Assembly (NCBI RefSeq): GCF_022664535.1
Contig: NZ_JAKUJY010000009.1
Location: forward strand, 1 to 64,000
Reading direction: 5' to 3'
Length of the DNA stretch: 64,000 nt
From: Sphingobium trunci
GTDB lineage: Bacteria > Pseudomonadota > Alphaproteobacteria > Sphingomonadales > Sphingomonadaceae
Shown piece by piece: positions 34,090 through 42,322 of the stretch. The notes beneath the pieces are model-generated. The model worked only from the letters and a program-made list of their open reading frames with translations, was not told the DNA's origin and did not search any database. The stretch's first letter is position 1; each line of letters begins with the position of its first letter. The position numbers and the translations under genes were made by a program.

Positions 34090-34526
34090 ATGGGGTGCTG
34101 CACCACATTGCGGTCGGGCCGGTTGAGGAACAGCCAGCCGGAAAAATTGCGGCGCCACTTATTGTCGGCGGAACTGCGCACGTCGAGCTGAACGAAGGCG
34201 CCGGTTTCCTGCACATTTTCCCAGGGGGCGGTGGTCTCGCACGCCTGGAGGCGGACGATGGCGTCGCCCACGCGCAATGCCTCGCCCGGCTTCATCTTGA
34301 GGTCGGTGGTGATGCCGTTGCGCTTGTTGAGCAGGCCGATCACCGCCACCCGTTCATTCATCGGCGTTCCGGTCAGCGCCGATGCGCCGCCGTCGCGGAT
34401 CTTCTGGCCCTCTATGCGGACGGGACCGGTCTGGTTCTGGGTGGGCAGGTCGTCGCCGCCGCAGCCGGCCAGAATCAGGGTGCAGCCGAGAATCGGCAGG
34501 AGACGTCCCGCCGGGCGCAGGGTCAT
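33879..34526 (-). CDS. DUF2155 lipoprotein
   Basis: A 215-aa protein with a lipobox (LILAGCGGD) and a DUF2155 domain (about residues 60-155: RVAVIGLLNKRNGITTDLKM, RLQACETTAPWENVQETGAFVQLD, WLFLNRPDRNVVQHPIYDVWV). DUF2155 proteins are alphaproteobacterial envelope proteins of unknown role, frequently near complex I accessory genes. After the domain comes a ~50-residue Pro/Ala/Ser tail that lies antisense to aat. The ATG overlaps the NDUFA12 stop (ATGA). Both genes overlap on opposite strands in their conserved ends, a long overlap for bacteria. Confidence 0.9.
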   Translation of the reverse strand: MTLRPAGRLLPILGCTLILAGCGGDDLPTQNQTGPVRIEGQKIRDGGASALTGTPMNERVAVIGLLNKRNGITTDLKMKPGEALRVGDAIVRLQACETTAPWENVQETGAFVQLDVRSSADNKWRRNFSGWLFLNRPDRNVVQHPIYDVWVRSCTMSWPETGPDTVKLGDKGDAPAAGGSPASGENASSAQIPDPPVSTARPAPSATPSSTPDKD

Positions 34527-34921
34527 GATGCGTCGGGGCTCCACGCCTCATAGTCGCCGGTCGCCTTCTGGCGCAGGCCGCCCTTTTCCAGCGCGCCCGA
34601 CGGCCGATAGGCCTGGGGCGTGCCGGTGGCGTTGGGGGTGAAGTCCTTTTCCCAGATGCGCGGCGGGGGCAGGAAGCTTTCCGGCGCGCCCTCGATCGAA
34701 TGGTGCAGCCAGCCATGCCATTCGGCGGGGACGCGACTGGCGTCATTGGGGCCGTTATAGATGACCCAGCGGCGGGTCAGGCCATTGGGGTCCTTGCCGC
34801 CCTCATAATAGACATTGCCCTGATGGTCCTCACCGACCTTCGTGCCCTTGCGGGAGGTGTAGAGCGCGGTGCCGATGGTCGCGCCATCCCACCAGGTAAA
34901 GATCTTGCCAAGGATTCCCAT
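34523..34921 (-). CDS. NDUFA12-type complex I accessory subunit
   Basis: A 132-aa protein starting MGILGKIFTWWDGATIGTALYTSRKGTKVGEDHQGN, the signature of NDUFA12/B17.2, with RRWVIYNGPNDASRVPAEWHGWLHH and a C-terminal AYRPSGALEKGGLR. It is an accessory subunit at the matrix arm of alphaproteobacterial (and mitochondrial) respiratory complex I. Located upstream of DUF2155 on the minus strand, with start/stop overlap. The nuo operon itself is not in this window. Confidence 0.96.
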   Translation of the reverse strand: MGILGKIFTWWDGATIGTALYTSRKGTKVGEDHQGNVYYEGGKDPNGLTRRWVIYNGPNDASRVPAEWHGWLHHSIEGAPESFLPPPRIWEKDFTPNATGTPQAYRPSGALEKGGLRQKATGDYEAWSPDAS

Positions 34922-34967
34922 GGGCGAAGCGCTTACCCGCTGCGGCTGGCGCTTGGCAAGGCATGTT

Positions 34968-35492
34968 CTACTCGGCAGGGCAGAAATTGAGGCTGTCGCG
35001 GGGCTGCGGCGGGCCGGGAACGGCGCAGGGCCCCCAGCGGACGCGATCCCCCTCCCGGATGCCGAGTTCCGCCGCGCGGCCGCCGCGCAGTTCGAGCACG
35101 GCGGCGACCGGGATGCCCGCGGACACCGGCTCGCGCGAATAGGGCTGCGCGTTCGCCTTCAGGAAGGCGATGCTGCCGTCGGTATGGATGAACAGCATGT
35201 CGAGCGGGATCACCGTGTTCTTCATCCAGAAGCTTGCCGTGCGGGGCGGGTCCATCGGGAAGAGCATGCCGGAATCGGCGTCGAGCCGCTTGCGGAACAT
35301 GAGGCCCTGTTCCTGCTGCCTTTCGGTGAGGGCGAGCTCGACATCGAAGCGGCGGTCGCCCCGGGCGGTGCGGATCATGAGGGGGAGGAGGCTGGGCCGG
35401 GCGGTCGCGGCGGTCGCGTTTCCGGCCTGGGGGGCGGAGGAGGAGCAGGCGGCCAGCAGGGCGAGCGGCAGGAGGAGGAGGAGGCGCTTCAT
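34968..35492 (-). CDS. DUF192 lipoprotein
   Basis: A 174-aa predicted lipoprotein ([19 protein letters not shown], lipobox LAAC) with a DUF192 domain: VELALTERQQEQGLMFRKRL, MLFPMDPPRTASFWMKNTVIPLDMLFI, VLELRGGRAAELGIREGDRV. DUF192 is a small beta-barrel-like domain of unknown function, frequent in bacterial envelopes. Complete. It lies between recX and NDUFA12 on the minus strand; spacing of 46 and 63 bp suggests one transcript. In some alphaproteobacteria DUF192 proteins neighbour cold-shock genes; none is here. Confidence 0.93.
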   Translation of the reverse strand: MKRLLLLLPLALLAACSSSAPQAGNATAATARPSLLPLMIRTARGDRRFDVELALTERQQEQGLMFRKRLDADSGMLFPMDPPRTASFWMKNTVIPLDMLFIHTDGSIAFLKANAQPYSREPVSAGIPVAAVLELRGGRAAELGIREGDRVRWGPCAVPGPPQPRDSLNFCPAE

Positions 35493-35555
35493 GGCGTAGA
35501 GCTAGCCCATGGGCGGGGCGTTGGTCGATCCTCCATCTACTCCTCCCTTTCCGGC

Positions 35556-36080
35556 CTACTCGTCCCTTTCCGGCACGTCGCCCGGCGCGGCATCGGCCCA
35601 GCGGCGGGCGGTGGCATGGCTGTGCCCCGCGCGCAGGAAGGCGGCGATCCATTTTTCGCGCTGCCTGGGATCGGGCCGTTCCAGCGCATAGGGGCCAATG
35701 CGCTTGCGACGGGCGAAGCGGTCGGCGGCGGCCCAGCTTTCCGATGCAGCGTGCGCGTCGGCCTCTTCGCGATCGCTCTCGGCTATGCCGTCGGCGCGCA
35801 GCGTTTCGGCGACGCGGCGCGCGCCATAGCCGCGCCGGGCGAGCGAGGCGCTCTTGCTCGCGGCGTAGCCCGCATCGTCGACATAGCGAAGATCGGAGAA
35901 GCGATCGACCAGCGCCCGCGCGTCGGCGGGCTTCTCTCCGGCCCAGCCGCGTTCGCGGATCTTGCGGTCGAGATAGGCGAGCAGCCTGGCGCGGCTGGTC
36001 GCGAAACGGCCGACATAGCGCAGGGCGAGATCGCGCAGGGCATCTTCATCGAGGGGGGGCGGAGGGCGTTTCCCGGTCAT
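35556..36080 (-). CDS. recX: Regulatory protein RecX
   Basis: A 174-aa RecX with the expected three-helix repeats: DLALRYVGRFATSRARLLAYLDRKIRERGW, LVDRFSDLRYVDDAGYAASKSASLARRGYGARRVAETL and a C-terminal ...RERKRIGPYALERPDPRQREKWIAAFLRAGHSH. RecX binds RecA filaments and limits recombination and SOS. It is not next to recA here, which is usual for alphaproteobacteria. First gene of the recX-DUF192-NDUFA12-DUF2155 minus-strand series. Confidence 0.93.
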   Translation of the reverse strand: MTGKRPPPPLDEDALRDLALRYVGRFATSRARLLAYLDRKIRERGWAGEKPADARALVDRFSDLRYVDDAGYAASKSASLARRGYGARRVAETLRADGIAESDREEADAHAASESWAAADRFARRKRIGPYALERPDPRQREKWIAAFLRAGHSHATARRWADAAPGDVPERDE

Positions 36081-36221
36081 GGCAATGGTTCATGCCTGCT
36101 GCGCCTTGATTATGCCACAGTCGGGCCGGAATTTTACCGCCCCTTTTGGGGTAGAAGCCCAGGCTGGAATGAAACTATCCGGTGCAAAACCGCTTTAAAG
36201 CTGTTAGCGGCCCGCCCGGAT

Positions 36222-38000
36222 ATGACGATGATGACAATCAAGACATTGGGTGACACCAATATGACGGGTTCGCAAAGCATGATGGCACCGACGCCGACCA
36301 ACGACGATCTGCCCCGCCGGTTTTCGGATTTCGAAACGCTGGGCGAAGCGCTGGACTATGCCGCGGCCGGGCGGCGTGGGCTGAATTTCCATGATGCGCG
36401 CGGGAATCTGGCGCGACCCTACCCGTTCAGCGAACTGCGCGAGGATGCCATCGCCTGCGCCTACCGGCTGATCGCCCATGGCGTGAAGCCGCAGGATCGC
36501 GTGGCGCTGGTGGCGGAGACGGGCCCGGATTTCGCGATGCTCTTCTTCGGCATCGTCTATGCGGGCGGCTGGCCGGTGCCGCTGCCGTTGCCGACCAGTT
36601 TCGGCGGCAAGGAAAGCTATATCGACCAGCTCAATGTCCAGCTTTCGAGCTGCGACCCGATGCTGTTCCTCTTCCCCAAGGAACTGGAGGAGATGGCGGG
36701 GGAATCCGGCCGCCAGAAGAAGGTCGAGAGCATCGCCTTCGAGGATTTCATCGCGCGCGAGGCCGTGCCCTGCGATCTGCCGCAGGCGCAGGCGCAGGAA
36801 ATCGCCTATCTGCAATATTCGAGCGGCTCGACCCGCTTCCCCCATGGCGTGGCGGTGACGCACCATGCGCTGCTGAGTAACCTGGCGGCGCACAGCCACG
36901 GCATGGAATTGCAGGATAGCGACCGCTGCATCAGCTGGCTGCCCTGGTATCATGACATGGGGCTGGTCGGCTGCTTCCTGTCGGTCGTCGCCAACCAGGT
37001 GTCGACCGATTATATGAAGACCGAGGATTTCGCCCGCCGTCCGCTGGCATGGCTGGACCTCATCAGCCGCAACGAGGGCACGTCGATCAGCTATTCGCCG
37101 ACCTTCGGCTACGACATCTGTGCGCGGCGCATGTCGAGCCAGACCAAGGCGGCGGATCGCTTCGACCTGTCGCGCTGGAGGCTGGCGGGCAACGGCGCGG
37201 ACATGATCCGCCCCGACGTGATGCAGAGCTTCGTCGATGCGTTCGGCGACGCGGGCTTCAGCCCCAAGGCCTTCCTGCCGAGCTATGGCCTGGCCGAAGC
37301 GACGCTGGCCGTCACCATCATGCCGCCGGGGGAGGGCATCATCGTCGAGCTGGTCGAGGAAACCGACCTGTCCGGCGGCGACGCGACCGAGGGCCGCCCG
37401 CAGCGCTTCCGCTCGATCGTCAACTGCGGCAAGCCTGCCCGTGACATGATCGTGGAGATACGCGACGAGGACGGCGCGAAGCTCCATGAGCGGCAGATCG
37501 GCAAGGTGTGGACCATCGGGCCGTCGCTGATGGTCGGCTATTTCCGCGACCAGGAGGCGACCGACGCCTGCATGGTCGACGGGTGGCTGGACACGGGCGA
37601 CATGGGATATCTCAGCGACGGCTATCTCTATATCGTCGGCCGCGCCAAGGACATGATCATCATCAACGGCAAGAATCACTGGCCGCAGGATATCGAATGG
37701 GCGGTGGAGCAGCTCCCCGGCTTCAAGCAGGGCGACATCGCCGCCTTCGCCATCACCACGCCGGGCGGCGAGGAAGCGCCCGCCGTCCTGGTGCATTGCC
37801 GCACCTCCGACAATGACGAGCGTACCCGCCTGCGCGACCAGATTCGCGAGCGGGTCCGGGCGATCACCGGCATGAACTGCGTGGTCGAGCTGGTGCCGCC
37901 GCGCACCTTGCCGCGCACCAGTTCGGGCAAGCTCAGCCGGTCGAAGGCGCGCAACCTCTATCTGACCGGGGAAATCCGGCCTTACGACATCGCTGCCTGA
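36222..38000 (+). CDS. Fatty acyl-AMP ligase (FAAL)
   Basis: A 592-aa adenylate-forming enzyme of the FAAL group, which activates fatty acids to acyl-AMP and passes them to acyl carrier proteins instead of CoA. Seen are the phosphate loop YLQYSSGSTRFPHGVAVTH, SWLPWYHDMGLVG, FLPSYGLAEATLAVTIMP, the adenylate-binding WLDTGDMGYLSDGYLYIVGRAKD and SGKLSRSKAR with the C-terminal Lys. Starts at 36231 or 36261 are also possible. No acyl carrier protein, polyketide or peptide synthetase gene is nearby, so the acceptor is unknown; sphingomonads have lipid pathways (for example sphingolipids) that could use it. Confidence 0.92.
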   Translation: MTMMTIKTLGDTNMTGSQSMMAPTPTNDDLPRRFSDFETLGEALDYAAAGRRGLNFHDARGNLARPYPFSELREDAIACAYRLIAHGVKPQDRVALVAETGPDFAMLFFGIVYAGGWPVPLPLPTSFGGKESYIDQLNVQLSSCDPMLFLFPKELEEMAGESGRQKKVESIAFEDFIAREAVPCDLPQAQAQEIAYLQYSSGSTRFPHGVAVTHHALLSNLAAHSHGMELQDSDRCISWLPWYHDMGLVGCFLSVVANQVSTDYMKTEDFARRPLAWLDLISRNEGTSISYSPTFGYDICARRMSSQTKAADRFDLSRWRLAGNGADMIRPDVMQSFVDAFGDAGFSPKAFLPSYGLAEATLAVTIMPPGEGIIVELVEETDLSGGDATEGRPQRFRSIVNCGKPARDMIVEIRDEDGAKLHERQIGKVWTIGPSLMVGYFRDQEATDACMVDGWLDTGDMGYLSDGYLYIVGRAKDMIIINGKNHWPQDIEWAVEQLPGFKQGDIAAFAITTPGGEEAPAVLVHCRTSDNDERTRLRDQIRERVRAITGMNCVVELVPPRTLPRTSSGKLSRSKARNLYLTGEIRPYDIAA

Positions 38001-38161
38001 ATATTTACCGGGGGCAGGATGTTGGAATGGCGGACCATCCCCCTTTCCCGGCGCCAAGCGGTTACGGATTGATAACCGGTTGCTGATAACCCGGCAGGGT
38101 GAAACGCGGGCAAGGGCAATCCTCTGAACGGCTCCCCGGGGAGCGGGTATCGCTGCGGGCG

Positions 38162-40450
38162 ATGATGGGGCTTGTGGCCGCGCCGGACGAAGCCACCGAG
38201 CGCGTTCTGGCGGCCCAGCTCCGATCCGCCGACACGGTGGCCCTGTTGCGGCTGGCGATGAATGTCTTCGGCCTCATCTTCCTCTGGCAGGTGTTCGGCC
38301 ATCATGGTTCCGCGCCGCGCCTGGCGCTGTGGAGCGCCGCGCTGGCCGCATCGACGACGCTGTGCGCCATTCTGGGCCGGAGGCGGCGGGGGTCGGAGGT
38401 GACGGCCGCCGATCTGCGGATGCATGGCTTGACGGGCCTGTTGCATGGGCTGGTCTGGGCCTTCTGCATGATGTCCCTGTCATCCCATCATGGCGAGGCG
38501 CAACTGGTGGCGCACTGGACGCTCATCAGCTGCATCATGGTTTGCGGCGCGATCAGCTTTGCCGCCACGCCGCTGGCGGCGACCGGCTTTCTGCTGCCCT
38601 GCATCGCCGGCTTGCCCTTCATGTTCGACGAGCCGGGGCAGTTGCCGCTGCTGGCGCTGGCCACCAGCTACGCGCTGTCGTTGCTGGTCGGCTGTTTCAT
38701 CTATGCGCGGACCTTCGCCCGGCAGCACAGCACCAGCGTCGAGCTGGAGGAAAAGAGCGAGGTGGTGAGCCTGCTGCTGCGCGAATATGAGCATGGCGCG
38801 TCCGATTGGCTGTGGCAGACGGACCCGGCGCGGCGGCTGAACGGCGTGTCGCCGCGGCTGGCCGAGATGCTGGGCCGCACCCCGATCGAAGTCGAAGGCA
38901 TGCTGCTGGTGCAGCTGCTGGCCGGCAGCGCGTGGGAAAGCGGGCTGTTCCCGACGGCCCTGCACAGCCTGGCGGATCATCTGAAGCGGCGCGAAAGCTT
39001 CAGCAACATCGTCCTGCCCGTCGAGGCGAAGGGCGAGGCGCGCTGGTGGGAGCTGTCGGCTTCGCCGCGCTATGACGAACAGGGCACATTCCTGGGTTTC
39101 CGGGGGGTGGGTTCGGACGTCACCGAACAAAGGGAGTCGGCCGACCGCATCGCCCAGCTTGCCCGTTTCGATCCGCTGACCGGCCTGCCTAACCGCGCGC
39201 ATCTGCGCGACGTGCTGGACAAGGCGATGGCGGCGGCGCGGGGCCGGGCGGCAGGTTGCGCCTTCCTGATGATCGATCTCGACCGGTTCAAGGCGGTCAA
39301 CGACACGCTGGGCCACCAGATCGGCGACAAGCTGCTGACACAGGTGGCGCGGCGGTTGCGGCATATCTGTTCGGGCAGCGAATTTTGCGGGCGCATCGGC
39401 GGTGACGAATTTGCCGTGGTGATCCCCACGCTGGGGGAGAATCGCGGCATCGGCAAGCTGGCGGGCCATATCATCAGCGGGCTGTCCGCGCCCTATCAGG
39501 TCGATGAACATACGCTCTATGTCGGGGCGTCGGTCGGCTCGGCGGTGTCGCCGCAGGACGGCAGCGAGCCCGAAGCCCTGATCCGCAGCGCCGATCTGGC
39601 GCTCTATCGGGCGAAGAGCGAGGGCGGGGGCGTGCATTGCGCCTATGAGCCGCAGCTCCATGCCCAGGCGGAGGAGCGGCGGAAGCTGGAACTGGCGCTG
39701 CGCGACGCGCTGGAGCAGGACCAGCTGCATGTGCTGTTCCAGCCGGTGGTGGAGGCGGAAGGCGGCACCATCGTCGGGTTCGAGGCGCTGGTCCGCTGGA
39801 CCCACCCCGAAATGGGGGCGATCTCCCCGGCTAAGTTCGTGCCGGTGGCGGAGGAAGCGCGGCTGATCGGGCCGATCGGCGAATGGGTGCTGCGGACGGC
39901 ATGTCTGGAGGCGGCGCGCTGGCCCGATCCGGTGCGGATCGCGGTCAATGTGTCGGCCGAGCAGCTCGGGCATCCGAGCTTTGTCGGGGCGGTGGTGTCC
40001 GCGCTGGCGCAGAGCGGGCTGGAGGCGCGGCGGCTGGAGCTGGAAGTCACTGAAAGCGTGTTCGTCAATGCCGACAGCGGGGCGCTCAAGATTCTGGATC
40101 AGTTGCGCGGGCTGGGGGTGCAACTGTCGCTCGACGATTTCGGGACGGGCTATTCCTCGCTGGGTTATCTGAGCCGCACGCGGTTCGACACGATCAAGAT
40201 CGACCGCAGTTTCGTGGTGGGGGCGTCGAACAACAAGGCCGAGAGTCTGGCGATCATCCGCGCGGTGGTGACGCTGGCGGACAGCCTGGGCATGGCGACG
40301 ACGGCCGAGGGGGTGGAGACCGAGGTCGAACTGGCCATGGTCCGGCGCCTGGGCTGCCACAAGGTGCAGGGCTATTATTTCGGGCGCCCCATGCCCGCCA
40401 AGGACGCGGCGGGATTGTTCCCGCCCGATCAGCTTCGCGCGCGCGCCTGA
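38162..40450 (+). CDS. Membrane PAS-GGDEF-EAL cyclic-di-GMP protein
   Basis: A 762-aa inner-membrane protein. Five to six helices (about residues 15-190) are followed by a PAS domain (205-330), a diguanylate cyclase domain with intact GGDEF (RIGGDEF) and a phosphodiesterase domain with EAL (FEALVRW), DDFGTGYSSLGYL and the KIDRSFV block. The residues five positions before GGDEF do not form an RxxD inhibitory site. Both active-site motifs look functional, so net activity cannot be told. An in-frame GTG at 38099 would add 21 residues. It is a likely regulator of motility or biofilm formation. Confidence 0.93.
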   Translation: MMGLVAAPDEATERVLAAQLRSADTVALLRLAMNVFGLIFLWQVFGHHGSAPRLALWSAALAASTTLCAILGRRRRGSEVTAADLRMHGLTGLLHGLVWAFCMMSLSSHHGEAQLVAHWTLISCIMVCGAISFAATPLAATGFLLPCIAGLPFMFDEPGQLPLLALATSYALSLLVGCFIYARTFARQHSTSVELEEKSEVVSLLLREYEHGASDWLWQTDPARRLNGVSPRLAEMLGRTPIEVEGMLLVQLLAGSAWESGLFPTALHSLADHLKRRESFSNIVLPVEAKGEARWWELSASPRYDEQGTFLGFRGVGSDVTEQRESADRIAQLARFDPLTGLPNRAHLRDVLDKAMAAARGRAAGCAFLMIDLDRFKAVNDTLGHQIGDKLLTQVARRLRHICSGSEFCGRIGGDEFAVVIPTLGENRGIGKLAGHIISGLSAPYQVDEHTLYVGASVGSAVSPQDGSEPEALIRSADLALYRAKSEGGGVHCAYEPQLHAQAEERRKLELALRDALEQDQLHVLFQPVVEAEGGTIVGFEALVRWTHPEMGAISPAKFVPVAEEARLIGPIGEWVLRTACLEAARWPDPVRIAVNVSAEQLGHPSFVGAVVSALAQSGLEARRLELEVTESVFVNADSGALKILDQLRGLGVQLSLDDFGTGYSSLGYLSRTRFDTIKIDRSFVVGASNNKAESLAIIRAVVTLADSLGMATTAEGVETEVELAMVRRLGCHKVQGYYFGRPMPAKDAAGLFPPDQLRARA

Positions 40451-40494
40451 TCCGTTTCGACCTGATCGGATCATGATCGAGAGGGCGATGCGTC

Positions 40495-40575
40495 AAGCCG
40501 GACGCAGGTCGCACACTCCGGCTTTTGCTTTCGCATCCTTTCAGGCGCAGAGCCGGTTCCCACTTTTGCGCACGA
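40495..40575. repeat. Hairpin plus reversed gtgggaaccgg repeat
   Basis: AAGCCGGA / TCCGGCTT (40495-40502 and 40517-40524) form an 8-bp stem followed by TTTGC, a possible weak terminator of the GGDEF-EAL gene. Then GCGCAGAGCCGGTTCCCACTTTTGCGC (40546-40572) is a reversed copy of the core of the units at 14252, with its own GCGC ends. Confidence 0.7.
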
Positions 40576-40579
40576 TATT

Positions 40580-41329
40580 CTAAATGCTTCGAAGCTGCCT
40601 TTCGACGGTGGTCCACAGGCCCGCAAAGGCCTGGGCCGGGGGCGACGATGCCGCGAAGGCGCCCAGCGGCTTGCGGCGCACCGCCATCTGTTCGACGGCG
40701 CTGGCCATGGGAATGGCGGGCCAGCCGGGCTGTCCTTCCAGAGCGGCGCGGTGCAGGGCGCGGCGGCGGTCGACCATCGAATAGACCGGCATGATCGGCG
40801 GGTGGCTGCCGCCGCGCTGCACCAGATAGCGGGCGACCTCCCCCATGGCGCGCTGGGCGAGAGGGGAGGGGATCACCGGGATCACGATCATGTCCGCCGC
40901 CCGCAGCACCTGTTCGCTGGTTTCGGTGAGGCCCGGCGGACAATCGAGGATGATGCGGTCATAATCGCGGCCCAGTGTGTCGATCAGCTTGGCGAGCCGC
41001 TTCTTCTTGTCCATCTCCCGGAAGAGATGGTCGAGGCTGCGCAGCGACGTGTCGGCGGCGATCAGGTCGAGGCCGGGTACGGTCGAGGGCTGGATCAGCC
41101 TGCGGACCTCGACATCCTTGCTGAAGATCGCCTGCGCCGCGTCGCGGCTTTCGGCTTCGGTGGAAATGAGCCAGCTCGCCGCCGCCTGCGGATCGAGATC
41201 CCAGAGCAGCGTGCGCCGCTTCGAGATGCTTGCGGATGCCCAGGCGAGGTTGATCGCGAAGGTGGTTTTCCCCACGCCCCCCTTGAGGCTGTAGACGGCG
41301 ATGGTCGCCAATGCCGGTTCCTTTGCCAT
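40580..41329 (-). CDS. Orphan ParA/MinD-type ATPase
   Basis: A 249-aa deviant Walker ATPase: YSLKGGVGKTTFAINLAW is the P-loop with the signature Lys, LLWDLDPQ is Walker A', and RIILDCPPGL is Walker B. The length and lack of an N-terminal DNA-binding domain fit small ParA/MipZ-like proteins that position cargo on the nucleoid. No parB, no parS-like 16-bp palindrome and no chemoreceptor array gene is adjacent; the cargo is unknown. It is convergent with the GGDEF-EAL gene and stands upstream of the cupin gene on the minus strand (separate unit). Confidence 0.93.
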   Translation of the reverse strand: MAKEPALATIAVYSLKGGVGKTTFAINLAWASASISKRRTLLWDLDPQAAASWLISTEAESRDAAQAIFSKDVEVRRLIQPSTVPGLDLIAADTSLRSLDHLFREMDKKKRLAKLIDTLGRDYDRIILDCPPGLTETSEQVLRAADMIVIPVIPSPLAQRAMGEVARYLVQRGGSHPPIMPVYSMVDRRRALHRAALEGQPGWPAIPMASAVEQMAVRRKPLGAFAASSPPAQAFAGLWTTVERQLRSI

Positions 41330-41440
41330 GAGCGGAGGCTATCTTGCTGTGCCGCCAAAGCAAGGGTGGAAATCACGGCATTGTTACGCAGTTGTGACAG
41401 GCCGTGCCCCGGCGGGCGCGGCCTGTCCGCCGGGAGCCTG

Positions 41441-42166
41441 TCAGGCGGGGCGGTAGATGGCGTAGACCTTCTTGACCTGCTCGCGGCTGTCCCAGCTGCA
41501 ATGCGCGCCCTGTTCGACCAAGAAGATGTCGCCCTTGCGGAAAGTGCCTGTCCGTCCGTCGCCATCGACGAAGGTGACGCTGCCTTCCAGCAGGTGCATC
41601 AGCTCATAATGGCGATAGGGCATGGAAAGGCGGTGATAGGGCGTCGAATCCCAGGTGCCGCAGACGAATTCCGTGTCGGCCGAGCGATAATCGGTGAAGT
41701 TGCGGCAACTGGGGGCGGGGCCGACCAGCAGTTCGGCCAGCGGCGCGCCGGAGGGTTCCAGCGCGGCGGCTTCGTCGATGGGGATGATGGCGGGCGCGGC
41801 GTCCGGACTGCCGATGCGGCGCATGGCGATGAGGCGGGTGCCTTCGCGCGACGACCAGGTGAAGCCGGTGCCCCTGGTGATGACGGCGCTCTGGCTGGCG
41901 GCGAGCTGGATGGTCTTGTCCGCGCCTTCGATTGTCAGCGCGCCGTCGAGGAGGATGAGGAATTCGTCGTCGGGCAGCGCCTCGACGCGGCCACGGCCCT
42001 GCGGCAGCAGGACGAGGTCGATCGAGACGGGGCCTTCGGGCAGGTCGAGCGCCGCGCGGCTGGCGAGAAAGGGATCGCCATGGGTGTCGGCGGGGATCGC
42101 TGCGCTCTCCGCAAAGGCGCGCAGGTCGCGGAAGCTGCGGGTGGCGAGGTCCAAGGCTTGCGGCAT
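41441..42166 (-). CDS. Two-domain cupin protein
   Basis: A 241-aa protein with two cupin repeats. The N-terminal one is degenerate (GRGRVEALPDDEFLILLDGALTIEG), the C-terminal one is standard: MPYRHYELMHLLEGSVTFVDGDGRTGTFRKGDIFLVEQGAHCSWDS. It resembles DUF861-type bicupins linked to small-molecule handling. Metal-binding His/Glu can be placed in the second domain only. The start MPQALDL (42166) is preferred over an upstream ATG. Substrate unknown. Upstream lies the DAHP synthase terminator, so it is transcribed separately. Confidence 0.85.
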   Translation of the reverse strand: MPQALDLATRSFRDLRAFAESAAIPADTHGDPFLASRAALDLPEGPVSIDLVLLPQGRGRVEALPDDEFLILLDGALTIEGADKTIQLAASQSAVITRGTGFTWSSREGTRLIAMRRIGSPDAAPAIIPIDEAAALEPSGAPLAELLVGPAPSCRNFTDYRSADTEFVCGTWDSTPYHRLSMPYRHYELMHLLEGSVTFVDGDGRTGTFRKGDIFLVEQGAHCSWDSREQVKKVYAIYRPA

Positions 42167-42265
42167 GAGGATTCCCTGTCCGGTGAGAAACTGGCTTTCG
42201 GTTTTAGACCGGCAGGAGCGACATATTCCGCTCAAGGTGCGGGATGGCGCGGGGGAATGTGCCAT

Positions 42266-42301
42266 AAAAAATCCCGCCGCGAGCCATTCGCGCGGCGGGA
42301 T
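42266..42301 (-). terminator. Rho-independent terminator of DAHP synthase gene
   Basis: ATCCCGCCGCG (42271-42281) and CGCGGCGGGAT (42291-42301) form a perfect 11-bp stem. On the minus strand the stem is followed by TTTTTTA, as expected for leftward transcription ending after the class II DAHP synthase gene (stop at 42323). Confidence 0.92.
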
Positions 42302-42322
42302 ATTCTTTCTGGTGTTAAAGGA

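Noticed and set aside
34869..36221. Upstream extension of the acyl-AMP ligase ORF
   Set aside because: The extension is antisense to recX and the DUF192 gene; the FAAL domain starts only near 36261.
38480..40474. Very long minus-strand ORF antisense to the GGDEF-EAL gene
   Set aside because: It follows the third-base pattern of the plus-strand gene, encodes no recognisable domain, and the plus strand has complete motifs.
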